NCBI GenBank assembly: GCA_001769805.1
Contig: MEPO01000003.1
Span: 1-64,000, forward strand
From: Bdellovibrionales bacterium GWA1_52_35
Lineage (GTDB): Bacteria; Bdellovibrionota; UBA1018
Length of the DNA: 64,000 nt
Direction of reading: 5' to 3'
The translations under genes and the position numbers were made by a program. Positions 34,745 through 42,560 of this stretch are shown one piece after another; within the stretch, counting starts at the first letter, position 1; each line of letters starts with the position of its first letter. The notes under the pieces were generated by a model that worked only from the letters and a program-made list of their open reading frames with translations, did not search any database and was not told the origin of the DNA.

Positions 34745-35575
34745 ATGCCTTGCCCTCTGGTCGTCTCGCATCTCAAGAAAACTTATCACCGCCCCGGACG
34801 CCCCCCAATTGAAGCGGTGGCGGGGGTCTCTTTTGAAGTCCAGGCGGGCGAATGCTTCGGCCTTCTGGGACCGAATGGTGCGGGCAAGTCGACCTCGATG
34901 AAATGCATTTCCGGTTTTTACGAACCGACAGAGGGTCACGTCCACATTCTGGGCATTGACGTTCATCGGGACCCGAGATCAGCCCGGCGTCAACTCGGAG
35001 TCTGTGCTCAGGAAGATTCGCTGGATACGGACTTCGACGTTGAAGACCAGATGACGCAATTCGCGGTTTATTACGGGATTCCCCGCAAAGAGGGACGGCG
35101 ACGCGCTGAAGAACTCCTGGGGCGTTTTGACCTTCTGGACAAGCGCACTGAGCTCGTCGAATCGCTCTCCGGCGGAATGCGAAGGCGGCTCCAAGTCGCG
35201 CGTGCGCTGATCAATCAGCCGAAAGTTCTGGTGCTCGATGAACCGACCACGGGACTGGACCCGGAAGCCCGTCGGATACTCTGGGATATTCTTGTCCAGG
35301 AGCGCCGCAGGGGATTGGCCATTCTGCTCTCGACTCATTACATGGAAGAGGCAGAAAGACTTTGTGACCGAGTGGCGATCATTCATCAGGGAAAAATTCT
35401 TGCTTGTGACTCACCGGAGCACCTGATTCAGGGACAAATCGGAACTGAACCGGTGGAAGAGGAGATCCGCCCCGGGTTCAGGCATCGCCGCGCACCCAAT
35501 CTCGAAGACGTTTACCTGAAGTTGACCGGTCGCAGTCTTGAGAGTGATTCTCCTGGAGAGGGAACTCAGGCATGA
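34745..35575 (+). CDS. ABC-2 exporter ATPase (NodI-like)
   Basis: 276 residues. Walker A GPNGAGKST, Q-loop CAQEDSLD, signature LSGGMRRRLQVARAL, Walker B VLVLDEPTTGLDP and H-loop STHYMEEAERLCDR are all intact. The sequence and the permease beside it resemble the NodI/NodJ pair, an ABC-2 type exporter for lipo-oligosaccharides, polysaccharides or drugs. The C-terminal tail (about 235-276) is variable. Overlaps the permease gene by ATGA. Confidence 0.92.
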   Translation: MPCPLVVSHLKKTYHRPGRPPIEAVAGVSFEVQAGECFGLLGPNGAGKSTSMKCISGFYEPTEGHVHILGIDVHRDPRSARRQLGVCAQEDSLDTDFDVEDQMTQFAVYYGIPRKEGRRRAEELLGRFDLLDKRTELVESLSGGMRRRLQVARALINQPKVLVLDEPTTGLDPEARRILWDILVQERRRGLAILLSTHYMEEAERLCDRVAIIHQGKILACDSPEHLIQGQIGTEPVEEEIRPGFRHRRAPNLEDVYLKLTGRSLESDSPGEGTQA

Positions 35576-36339
35576 TTTCGCTCATCTCGATCTTTCGCGT
35601 CTGGCAGCGGTATCTTGCGGTCTTCAGGAAGAATATCGTTTACGCCCTGGTCACGACTTTTGTGGAGCCATTCCTGTATCTTCTTTCGTTCGGCTTCGGT
35701 CTGGGCAGTATGATCGGCGCGGTCAACCTCGATGGGCAGGCGATTCCCTACCGCGCTTTCGTCCTGGCCGGTATTGTCGCTCAAACTTTGCTGTTTCAGG
35801 GGTTCTTCGAAGCGGCGTATGGCAGCTTCATTCGAATGTACTATCAGAAAATCTTTCAGGCGATTGCCGTCACTCCCGTCACCCTGTCGGAAGTCCTTTG
35901 GGGTGAGCTGATCTGGGACTCTTCGCGCGCGACGCTGTCGGCGGGGGCGGTCCTTATGGTCGGCGTGGCGATCGGTGATTTTCCGTGGCTGGGAGCGCTT
36001 GCGATTCTTCCTTTTTGTTTTTTTTTCGCGATGATCTTTGCCGCGCTGGGGCTTTGGGTCGCGGCCAAATCACGCACGATCGAATCCATTTCCTATCCGC
36101 AATACCTGCTGGTCTTTCCGATGTTTCTTTTCTGCGGTGTTTTCTTCCCGCTGACGAATCTTCCGGTTCTTTTTCAGAAAGCGGCCTGGGCCTTGCCGCT
36201 CACGCCCGTCCTGTCAATGATGAGGTCTTTCACGCTCGGAGCCGCTTTTGATCCAAAGGCGCTGTTGATTCTGATTCTCTGGGTCGCGGTTCTCGTACCG
36301 CTGGCGCGCCGGGCGATGATCCGCCGGCTCTTGGCCTGA
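35572..36339 (+). CDS. ABC-2 exporter permease (NodJ-like)
   Basis: 255 residues with about six membrane segments. The early FRKNIVYALVTTFVEPFLYLLSFGFGLG, then FQAIAVTPVTLSEVLWGELIWDSSRA and the FPMFLFCGVFFPLTNLP block fit ABC2_membrane/NodJ proteins. It forms the membrane half of the exporter with the preceding ATPase. Its stop is eight bases from the convergent PilZ-like gene. Confidence 0.9.
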   Translation: MISLISIFRVWQRYLAVFRKNIVYALVTTFVEPFLYLLSFGFGLGSMIGAVNLDGQAIPYRAFVLAGIVAQTLLFQGFFEAAYGSFIRMYYQKIFQAIAVTPVTLSEVLWGELIWDSSRATLSAGAVLMVGVAIGDFPWLGALAILPFCFFFAMIFAALGLWVAAKSRTIESISYPQYLLVFPMFLFCGVFFPLTNLPVLFQKAAWALPLTPVLSMMRSFTLGAAFDPKALLILILWVAVLVPLARRAMIRRLLA

Positions 36340-36346
36340 GTTTGGC

Positions 36347-37111
36347 CTAGCGGGCCTTGATCAGGTTGAGAATTCCGTCCCGGAACTGGGGAGGCAGTTT
36401 GGGAATGTGTTTCACGAGCCGGGAGATCATGATGAGCGTCGCGGGTTCCACCGTTGCAGCCCAGTGCACTTTGGCTGAACCTTTATTATAAGAAGGCTTG
36501 GAACGATCGCCGTTGTCGACGATCTGGCCAAAGCGCAAGGGCTTGCCGGTTTCGGATTCGACATAGTTCCCAAAGCACATCAAATTGAAGCGCAGAACTT
36601 CATTATTCTTTTCGACGAGGAAGAGTTCCGCGCGTTCACTCTGAAACCAGTGAGGCGCACCATCCGGTTCTGGATTCAGCATTTCCGGACCAATGTAGCT
36701 CATGACAGCGCCAGCCAGCTCGGCATCAAGATGCTGCTGCAATGCGACCAGCATCTCGCGGGAAGAGTTGACGAAGGCGCCGCCGGCTGAACTTGGGCCG
36801 ACATAAATCAATTTGAATTCTACCGGAAAAGGTTGGGCTCCGATGGTAAAAATCGAGGGAGTAATGGTACCGGTCGGAGGCCAATGGGGCGAATCGGCTG
36901 CGGCCGGTGGAGTGACGACAAAACCCAGACCGCCCACTGAAACATTTGCGATTTCAGCTCTGGTTTTGGGAGGACCCTGGAATTCAAAACTCAGCTGATG
37001 GATCGGTTCCTTTGGAATACGGGGAGGGCGTTTGATCAGGACTTGCTGCGGCGACGTGGACTTTGGCTGTTGTTGGCCAAAGAGTTTGTTGATGAGTTTT
37101 GTGAAGGCCAT
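36347..37111 (-). CDS. PilZ-like protein, unknown
   Basis: 254 residues from ATG 37111 (a GTG six codons earlier is also possible; neither has a strong ribosome binding site). Near residues 50-70, EIANVSVGGLGFVV matches the D/NxSxxG half of PilZ domains; the RxxxR half expected just before is not clear. A second half of unknown fold (RAELFLVEKNNEVLRFNLMCFGNYVE) follows. It could be a c-di-GMP or degenerate sensor protein. Same strand as miaA, mutL and the FHA-GGDEF cyclase. Confidence 0.5.
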   Translation of the reverse strand: MAFTKLINKLFGQQQPKSTSPQQVLIKRPPRIPKEPIHQLSFEFQGPPKTRAEIANVSVGGLGFVVTPPAAADSPHWPPTGTITPSIFTIGAQPFPVEFKLIYVGPSSAGGAFVNSSREMLVALQQHLDAELAGAVMSYIGPEMLNPEPDGAPHWFQSERAELFLVEKNNEVLRFNLMCFGNYVESETGKPLRFGQIVDNGDRSKPSYNKGSAKVHWAATVEPATLIMISRLVKHIPKLPPQFRDGILNLIKAR

Positions 37112-37158
37112 GTTAGTTAAAGATGTCACGAAATTCGCCTGATTTCAGAAAAATCAAC

Positions 37159-38082
37159 TTACCTAAGAATCTCAGAAAGCTTTTCCAGCAGCGCCCCGTG
37201 GTTCTGCTCCAGCGAAAAACTCTGTGCATAGGTCTGACTTCTAAACCAAGTGCGTTGCTGTTTGACTAGCTGGCGGGTGGCCAGTTCAATTTCAGAAACC
37301 AGACCGGGCAGACCAGGAGCGATCTTTCGACCGGCAGGACGCTCGTCTCTCAAATAGGCAACGGCTTGGCGGTAGCCGACGGCATTCAGGGTGCGGGCCG
37401 CAGGAAAGGACTCAAGAAGCCGGGTGACTTCCTCGATTAGTCCTGCCCGGATCATCTGCTCTGTGCGTTCATGAATGCGTACATCCAGTTCCTCGGTAGG
37501 TCGATCCAGGACCAAGAGCGCAAAGCGGGGATCCGGCGCGCTCGGAAGTTCGGCCTGCAGCGAGGTCAGAGTTTTCCCGGTCGCCTGATTGATCTCCAGG
37601 GCTCGAACCAGGCGGTAGCGGTCCTGTGGCCCGATCCGTTCTGCAGCCTGTGGATCGACTTTCGCGAGCCGTGTAAAGAGAGCTTCGGTCGGTTTTTTTT
37701 CAAATTCCGCGCGAAGCAGCGGGTCCGCAGCCGGAGCATTCCACTGACCAAAGAGCAGGGCTTTCAGATAAAACCCGGTGCCGCCGACGATCAGGGCGCG
37801 CGTTCCGCGTGAATGGATCTCGATGAGTTTCTCTTCGACTTCCCGGACAAAGGCTCCGGCAGTAAAGGATTCATCCGGGTTTTTGATATCAAGCAGGTGG
37901 TGGGGAATTCCCTGCCGCTCTGCCGTTGTGGGTTTGGCCGTGCCGATGTCCATCCCACGATAGACGAGCATGCTATCAGCATTGATGATTTCAATCTTCC
38001 CGTGCGCTATGGCAAAATCAATGGACAGCGAGGTCTTGCCGCTGGCGGTGGTTCCAGTGAGAATCGGGGTAATGGCATTCAT
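37159..38082 (-). CDS. miaA: tRNA dimethylallyltransferase
   Basis: 307 residues from ATG 38082, overlapping the mutL stop (ATGA). It adds a dimethylallyl group to A37 of tRNAs reading UNN codons. P-loop TGTTASGKTSLS, DSMLVYRGMDIGTAKPT, HHLLDIKNP, VGGTGFYLKALLFG, QDRYRLVRALEI and NAVGYRQAVAYL are all present in order. The mutL-miaA pairing is common in bacteria. Confidence 0.97.
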   Translation of the reverse strand: MNAITPILTGTTASGKTSLSIDFAIAHGKIEIINADSMLVYRGMDIGTAKPTTAERQGIPHHLLDIKNPDESFTAGAFVREVEEKLIEIHSRGTRALIVGGTGFYLKALLFGQWNAPAADPLLRAEFEKKPTEALFTRLAKVDPQAAERIGPQDRYRLVRALEINQATGKTLTSLQAELPSAPDPRFALLVLDRPTEELDVRIHERTEQMIRAGLIEEVTRLLESFPAARTLNAVGYRQAVAYLRDERPAGRKIAPGLPGLVSEIELATRQLVKQQRTWFRSQTYAQSFSLEQNHGALLEKLSEILR

Positions 38083-39926
38083 ACGCGCCGCTGAAACCAC
38101 TCTTCAATCTTACTGCGAGGGACCCGTACCACGGTGGGCCGCCCATGTGGGCAATTCCAGGGATGCTCACATGTAAAAAGCTGGTCCAGAATAGCGGCTG
38201 CCTGTTCTGGTTGCAGGCGGTCACCAGCTCTGACCGCGGAATGGCAGGCTTCGCGGGCGAGCGTTTCAAAAAGGGCTTCGTCCATCAGATTGTCTCGTGA
38301 ATGGCTGTCGGGCTTTTCTTCCGCCGCGAGAGTTCGGTCAACCAAGCTTTTCAAACGCATTTTGATTCCCTGGTTGGACCAATCGACAGGAATTCCGCGG
38401 AATAAAAGCGTGTTTTCGCTGAAAAGCTCGACTTCAAAGCCCAAGGCTTCGAGCCAGCTCAGTCGTTGCTCCAGTTCGACCCGGAGTTCCGGGGCAAACT
38501 GAACCGCCTCGGGAATGAGAAGAGCCTGAGAAACCGGATGAGGCGTCTCGCTGAAAACCCGGGCACGAAGGCGTTCATAGCGGATGCGCTCATCGGCGGC
38601 ATGCTGGTCGATCAGGGCCAGCTCCTGCCCCTGATCGTAAACAATATAGGTGTTGAAAAGAGTCCCGACAAAGCGCCCGGCCTGTAATGGATGTTTCAGG
38701 GCTGAAAATTCCGGAAGCTCGGGTTGGGCGGAGGTTTCGCTGAGCTTTGTTGCGAAGCCAGGAAGCGGGGCGCTTTCGGTGAATCCGGGTTCTGTCACGC
38801 TCCAGCTCGGCACAGACCCTACTGACCCGTCATACCCGCCAAACCCAGAGGAGGAGTAAGAACTGCCCGAGCTTGAAAACGAATTCGCAAAAGCCGGGGC
38901 TCCGTGTTTGCCGATCATTCCCTGGACGGCACGGCTCACGGTCTCAAAAACCACGCGGCTGTTGAGAAAGCGGATTTCGGTCTTGGTCGGGTGAACGTTG
39001 ACATCGAGCTCGGAAGGATCAATTTCCAGAAAAAGTGCGAAGGCTGGAAACTGGCCCGGCATCAGAGCCTGTTTGAAAGGCTGCAAAATGGCCTGCTGAA
39101 GAAGGCGGTCCCGGACGGAGCGCCCGTTGACGACCTGGACTAGTTTGCGCGTCTGCCCTGAGCTGAAACCCTGCAGCCAGTGTGCGCGAACTTTGATCGG
39201 TGCCAGGGGATTGGCTGGACTGCCGTCATTGCCACTCTCGGAAAGAATCGGGTAGTCCGTCTGTCCATCCGCGAGAATGGCCTGGACTCGATTCACTTCG
39301 GTAGTCGGCCGGAGATTGCTGATGACCCGCTCTCCGCTGAGGAGCTTGAAGCCGACCGAAGGGTGAGCCAGGGCGAGGCGTTCCACCCATTCCCGGACCT
39401 GGGAAACTTCAGCGGCCTGGGATTTCAGGAACTTCAGGCGGGCGGGGACCTGTGAGAAAAGTCCCACCGCGCGTATGCGCGTGCCATGCGGAGAATTCAG
39501 AAAATGCCCGAAGGTGGTTGCCGCGGGTTTTCTGGGCGCTTCAAAAGGGGTCGCCTGGAATTCGTAAGCGGACTCCGCTTCGCGGGTCCGTGAGAGCAGG
39601 GTCAGTTCAGAGACTGCGGCAATACTGGGGAGCGCTTCGCCCCGGAAGCCCAGAGTCGAAATTCTTTCGAGATCTTCAAGCGAACTGAGTTTGCTGGTTG
39701 CGTGGCGTTTTACCGAAAGCGCCAGGTCGTCGGGGTTCATGCCCTGGCCATTGTCGGTGATTTCAATCAGACCTTTGCCACCGTCTTCAAGGACGATTTG
39801 AATTTCGGTTGCGCCAGCATCCAAGGAGTTTTCAAGGAGTTCCTTGACGACACTGGCTGGTCGCTCAATGACTTCACCTGCGGCAATTCGTTCCGCAACA
39901 TGGGGATCTAAGACCCGGATTTTCAT
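38079..39926 (-). CDS. mutL: DNA mismatch repair protein MutL with endonuclease motif
   Basis: 615 residues from ATG 39926 (MKIRVLDPHVAERIAAGEV, the usual start). GHKL ATPase: ENSLDAGATEI, ITDNGQGM, TLGFRGEALPSI and SPHGTRIRAV. A glycine/serine-rich linker near residues 360-385. The C-terminal dimer domain has DQHAADERIRYE, matching DQHA(x)2E(x)4E, and CPHGRPT, the two marks of endonuclease-type MutL. Strand incision is therefore probably done by MutL itself, and MutH should not be needed. miaA is coupled downstream. Confidence 0.97.
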   Translation of the reverse strand: MKIRVLDPHVAERIAAGEVIERPASVVKELLENSLDAGATEIQIVLEDGGKGLIEITDNGQGMNPDDLALSVKRHATSKLSSLEDLERISTLGFRGEALPSIAAVSELTLLSRTREAESAYEFQATPFEAPRKPAATTFGHFLNSPHGTRIRAVGLFSQVPARLKFLKSQAAEVSQVREWVERLALAHPSVGFKLLSGERVISNLRPTTEVNRVQAILADGQTDYPILSESGNDGSPANPLAPIKVRAHWLQGFSSGQTRKLVQVVNGRSVRDRLLQQAILQPFKQALMPGQFPAFALFLEIDPSELDVNVHPTKTEIRFLNSRVVFETVSRAVQGMIGKHGAPAFANSFSSSGSSYSSSGFGGYDGSVGSVPSWSVTEPGFTESAPLPGFATKLSETSAQPELPEFSALKHPLQAGRFVGTLFNTYIVYDQGQELALIDQHAADERIRYERLRARVFSETPHPVSQALLIPEAVQFAPELRVELEQRLSWLEALGFEVELFSENTLLFRGIPVDWSNQGIKMRLKSLVDRTLAAEEKPDSHSRDNLMDEALFETLAREACHSAVRAGDRLQPEQAAAILDQLFTCEHPWNCPHGRPTVVRVPRSKIEEWFQRRV

Positions 39927-40022
39927 GCCGGGCAGTCCACCACGGGGCGATGGAGAAGGCAAGTGTTGATCGGCTGCAGAAAGGAGGACGGACGGCTTAA
40001 GCAGCGCGGCTCAAGTTGCCCT

Positions 40023-40973
40023 TTAGGTTGCTATGACCACGCGATTACGACCTGAATTCTTGGCAACATAAAGCGCCTTGTCGGCGTTCTTCAGCAAGGT
40101 CTGGGCAGATTCGATATCCGCGCGGATTTCGGCTACACCCAGGCTGGTTGTCACCGGCAATCTTTTGCCTTCGTAAATAAAGGGATGGGTTTCGACCGCA
40201 GCCCGGATTTTTTCTGCGAGATCCGCAGCTTTGGTTGCATTGCTTCGCGACAGTAAAATAACGAATTCCTCGCCGCCGTAACGGGCAAAGACGTCTTTGG
40301 GTCTTAAATAACCGGTACGGACGAGGGCTGTGAGTTCAATCAGGACGTAATCACCCGCATCGTGTCCGTAGGTGTCGTTGACTCGTTTGAAGTGGTCGAG
40401 ATCGAAAAAAAGGAGAGAAAAATCCTGGTGAAGGGCTTTGGCGCGCTTGAATTCGGCTTCAAGGGCCTCCAAAAGATAGCCTTTATTATAAATCTTGGTC
40501 ATCGGGTCATGGTGGGCGGCGGAATTGAGATTTCCGTAGAAGAGGATTTCGAGCTCACCTGCGGGAAGGAATTTGAGGATGGAACTGCCGACGCGGATCA
40601 TGTCTTCCTTGTCGAGCACGATCGAGTCGCCTTCGCTGAGTCGCTTGTCGTTCAGAAACGTTCCGTTTGAGGAATTCAGATCAGTCAGTCGGACGGATCC
40701 CTTCTCCTTCGTGAGTTTGGCGTGTTTGCGCGAAACTCCCTGATCGTGAATGGTGATGTCTGCCGCGGGATCACGACCGATAATGAGTTCCTCCTGGGTC
40801 AGGAAGAAACGGTGTCCCTGGGGAGTGCCACGAATAATGATCAGGCAGGATTCCTGCTCCTTGGCCTTCTGAAGTTCTTTCTTCAGGGTCTCCTGATCGC
40901 CTTGCATGACGGCGGTTTTTTCACCGGATTCATCATCAGGCGGGGATGAGGGTACTGGAGGTGGGCAACTCAT
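40023..40973 (-). CDS. FHA-GGDEF diguanylate cyclase (DgcB-like)
   Basis: 316 residues. Acidic/Pro-rich N-tail with a candidate phospho-threonine at T20 (EKTAVM). FHA domain about 45-135 with GRD (66-68), SRKHA (81-85), SSNGTFLN (101-108). GGDEF domain about 155-316 with FDLDHFKRVNDTYGH and active-site GGEEF (233-237); the inhibitory RxxD site is RPKD at 224-227, five residues before, so product feedback looks intact. It makes c-di-GMP from two GTP. The FHA-GGDEF layout is that of Bdellovibrio DgcB, required for prey invasion. Orthology is inferred. Confidence 0.92.
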   Translation of the reverse strand: MSCPPPVPSSPPDDESGEKTAVMQGDQETLKKELQKAKEQESCLIIIRGTPQGHRFFLTQEELIIGRDPAADITIHDQGVSRKHAKLTKEKGSVRLTDLNSSNGTFLNDKRLSEGDSIVLDKEDMIRVGSSILKFLPAGELEILFYGNLNSAAHHDPMTKIYNKGYLLEALEAEFKRAKALHQDFSLLFFDLDHFKRVNDTYGHDAGDYVLIELTALVRTGYLRPKDVFARYGGEEFVILLSRSNATKAADLAEKIRAAVETHPFIYEGKRLPVTTSLGVAEIRADIESAQTLLKNADKALYVAKNSGRNRVVIAT

Positions 40974-41039
40974 AACGCTTTAAAGAGTAAAGGGATTATG
41001 GCGAATGCGTCAAATAGAATCCGTTAAATCAGTATTTCA

Positions 41040-42365
41040 TCACGAGTTCATGAGGGCTTCGCGCGTATAGATCTTTCCTTCTTCCACTCCGGGTTGGTCA
41101 AACGGATTCACATTCATGAGTGTTCCGGTCATTGCGGTGAGGAAACTGAAGGTGAAGAACAGTGCTCCCAATGAGCGTTCATCCAATTTGTCGACTCGCA
41201 GAGTCAGATTGGGTCTGCCGCCCTTTGTCAAAACCAGGGAGGTTGCCCGATACTCAGTCAGGAGCAGCTCTTGGAGGGTATGGCCTTCAAGCAGTTTGAA
41301 AGAAGCATAGCTTGTCGGGCCAGGGAGTTTCGGGATTTTGACTTCGTCCTCTACCTGATCGACGGTCAGGAACATTGTAATTTTGTCGTCCGGCCCGTCC
41401 CGCAGTAGCTGAAGAATGCTGTGCTGGTCGGTCGCCCCCAGGGCTGCAAGCGGGGTGAAGCCCTTGCCATCTTTGCCGAGACTCTCTCCCCACATCTGGA
41501 CAAACCAGTCCCCGATGAGCCGCAGGCGCGTCGAGTAGGGCATACAGACATGGATGGAGCGTTGATTCGCCTGCCGGATCATTTCCTGGCCAATGATGAA
41601 GATGGGATTTTTTTCGAGAGGGGTCTTCTCGATGTAGTCGCGGACCTGCTTGGCGCCCAGCATGAATTCGCTGAGTGAAAGTCCGGCGAGAGCCGCAGGG
41701 AAAAGTCCAACGGGCGAAAAAACACTGAACCGGCCGCCGATCGGTGCACTGATATGAAGAGTCGCCAGCCCTTCCTGGGTGGCAAACGCTTTCATATCCC
41801 CTTTGGCCGGATCGGTGATGGCGATGAGATGCGATTTCAAGCGGTTTTTGCCGAGCCATTCCATGGCAATGAGGAGCTGGGCAACGGTTTCGAAAGTGGT
41901 TCCGGATTTGGTCACTGCGCAAACGAGGGTGTGGTCCGGGCTGAGGCGACCTAGAGTGGCCTTCCAATCGATGGGATCCGGATTATCACAGATGTGGAAG
42001 CGCATTTTGGTTTTGCAGTGCTCTTGGAGGGAAGAGAGCAGACTCATGGGGCCGAGCGCGCTCCCGCCGATTCCCAGGAATAGGCAGTCGGTGAATTGCT
42101 TGGAGTTGAGGATCTGCGCAGCCAGAGCTTCGGTTGCTTCAATTTGCGAAAGTTCAGGATCAATCGGGGCATTGTAAAAACCGATTTCGTTCCGCATAAA
42201 CCGGCCGCGCAGCTTCTCCCAGCCTTCGGTCCATTCGTGCAGATAAGTTTGGGAATCCGGGGCAATGGCCTTGGCTCCGGTCGAGGTGGTGGTGGGAACA
42301 CGGATGAAATTCGACCAGTCGAGGGTAATCGGTGAACTTCCCAAGCGAGTTGCGGTGACGGTCAT
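41040..42365 (-). CDS. pgi: Glucose-6-phosphate isomerase
   Basis: 441 residues from ATG 42365, six bases after AGGGAG; the earlier in-frame start adds unrelated residues. It interconverts glucose-6-phosphate and fructose-6-phosphate. LGIGGSALGP, AVTKSGTTFETVAQ (SIS domains), IGGRFSVFSPVGLFPAA (catalytic region), GATDQHSILQLLRDGP and the C-terminal FDQPGVEEGKI are all in order. Compact form, shorter than the 549-residue E. coli enzyme and close to the Bacillus/archaeal-length proteins. Confidence 0.96.
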   Translation of the reverse strand: MTVTATRLGSSPITLDWSNFIRVPTTTSTGAKAIAPDSQTYLHEWTEGWEKLRGRFMRNEIGFYNAPIDPELSQIEATEALAAQILNSKQFTDCLFLGIGGSALGPMSLLSSLQEHCKTKMRFHICDNPDPIDWKATLGRLSPDHTLVCAVTKSGTTFETVAQLLIAMEWLGKNRLKSHLIAITDPAKGDMKAFATQEGLATLHISAPIGGRFSVFSPVGLFPAALAGLSLSEFMLGAKQVRDYIEKTPLEKNPIFIIGQEMIRQANQRSIHVCMPYSTRLRLIGDWFVQMWGESLGKDGKGFTPLAALGATDQHSILQLLRDGPDDKITMFLTVDQVEDEVKIPKLPGPTSYASFKLLEGHTLQELLLTEYRATSLVLTKGGRPNLTLRVDKLDERSLGALFFTFSFLTAMTGTLMNVNPFDQPGVEEGKIYTREALMNS

Positions 42366-42491
42366 GAAGGACTCCCTGAAGTAAAGTATTAACTGAAATC
42401 TAGCGCCGATTCTAATTCGGCCCGGCCTGGGTTGCCATCTAAAATATAGATTATTTGAAATTGGGAGGGGGCGTGTCGAAAACGACACAAA

Positions 42492-42520
42492 TTGTGGGCT
42501 CTAGCACTTCAATTCATAAT
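42492..42520 (+). promoter_or_regulatory. Sigma70-type promoter of the large lipoprotein gene
   Basis: TTGTGG at 42492-42497 and CATAAT at 42515-42520, spacer 17. The start codon of the 1206-residue protein lies 40 bases downstream. The stretch is AT-richer than its surroundings. Confidence 0.5.
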
Positions 42521-42560
42521 TGTAGGGTAGTTCGTAAGTTGATGAAGGGCGGCTTGCCTC

